Assembly: GCA_964539115.1 (NCBI GenBank)
Contig: CAZIHY010000112.1
Coordinates: 1-5,224, forward strand
Direction of reading: 5' to 3'
Length of the DNA: 5,224 nucleotides
From: CAKSXP01 sp964539115
GTDB lineage: Bacteria > Bacillota > Clostridia > Oscillospirales > Oscillospiraceae
Positions 5,200 to 5,224 of this stretch are shown here, one piece after another. The notes below the pieces were generated by a model that was not told the origin of the DNA, ran no database searches, and saw only the letters and a program-made list of their open reading frames with translations. Both the position numbers and the translations under genes were made by a program. Position 1 is the first letter of the stretch. Each line of letters begins with the position of its first letter.

Positions 5200-5224
5200 A
5201 TGAATAACCCTTGGGAAGAAATAG
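5200..5224 (+). CDS. Start of an unidentified gene (partial, runs off the window)
   Basis: ATG 5200 opens a frame reading MNNPWEEI up to the window edge. It is preceded at six bases by GGTGGTGA (5186-5193), a near match to the Shine-Dalgarno consensus, and by a strong promoter about 40 bases further up, so a real gene start is very likely. Eight residues are too few to identify the product. From memory, some class I SAM-dependent methyltransferases of Clostridia begin with a similar NPWEEI stretch, but this is only a hint. The gene is divergent from the solute-binding protein gene, and the palindrome in its promoter suggests repression control. Confidence 0.7.

Overview
The window looks like chromosomal DNA from a Gram-positive anaerobe of the Clostridia, probably Oscillospiraceae/Lachnospiraceae-like. 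This is inferred from two lipoprotein-type solute-binding proteins with Firmicutes-style sequences, a TTG start behind a strong GGAGG Shine-Dalgarno site, a DUF5693-type membrane protein, good SigA-type promoters, U-tract terminators, and mid-GC genes separated by AT-rich spacers. I see no CRISPR array, tRNA, rRNA, transposase or integrase.

Layout. (1) Positions 1-73 are probably the last codons of an upstream gene, plausibly the PotC-type permease of a polyamine transporter. (2) 108-1160 (+) is potD, the polyamine-binding lipoprotein, and looks like the last gene of its operon. It ends at a strong intrinsic terminator (1183-1219) that physically overlaps a near-consensus promoter (1157-1185). 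(3) That promoter probably serves 1232-2671 (+), a multi-pass membrane protein I recognise as DUF5693-like but with a short N-terminal domain. (4) A hairpin at 2685-2718 sits between this gene and the convergent gene 2748-4427 (-). That gene is a large lipoprotein solute-binding protein of the family 1 / LplA (sugar uptake) kind, with no permease genes beside it in the window. (5) 4428-5199 is a gene-free stretch of about 770 bases that is rich in signals. It holds a minus-strand promoter with a leader of about 265 nt containing several hairpins, two pairs of which are mutually exclusive. It also holds a minus-strand terminator with no visible gene feeding it, a GC-rich block of about 130 bases with strong hairpins, and a plus-strand promoter whose spacer is almost entirely a perfect 14-bp palindrome. 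(6) At 5200 a new plus-strand gene starts and runs off the end (MNNPWEEI...).

Functionally this is a nutrient-uptake neighbourhood: a polyamine transporter subunit and a sugar-type binding lipoprotein, with an unrelated envelope protein between them. I find no clear evidence of a new multi-gene system. The most unusual material is regulatory: the promoter buried in the terminator after potD, the structured leader of the sugar-binding protein gene, and the operator-like palindrome in front of the last gene.
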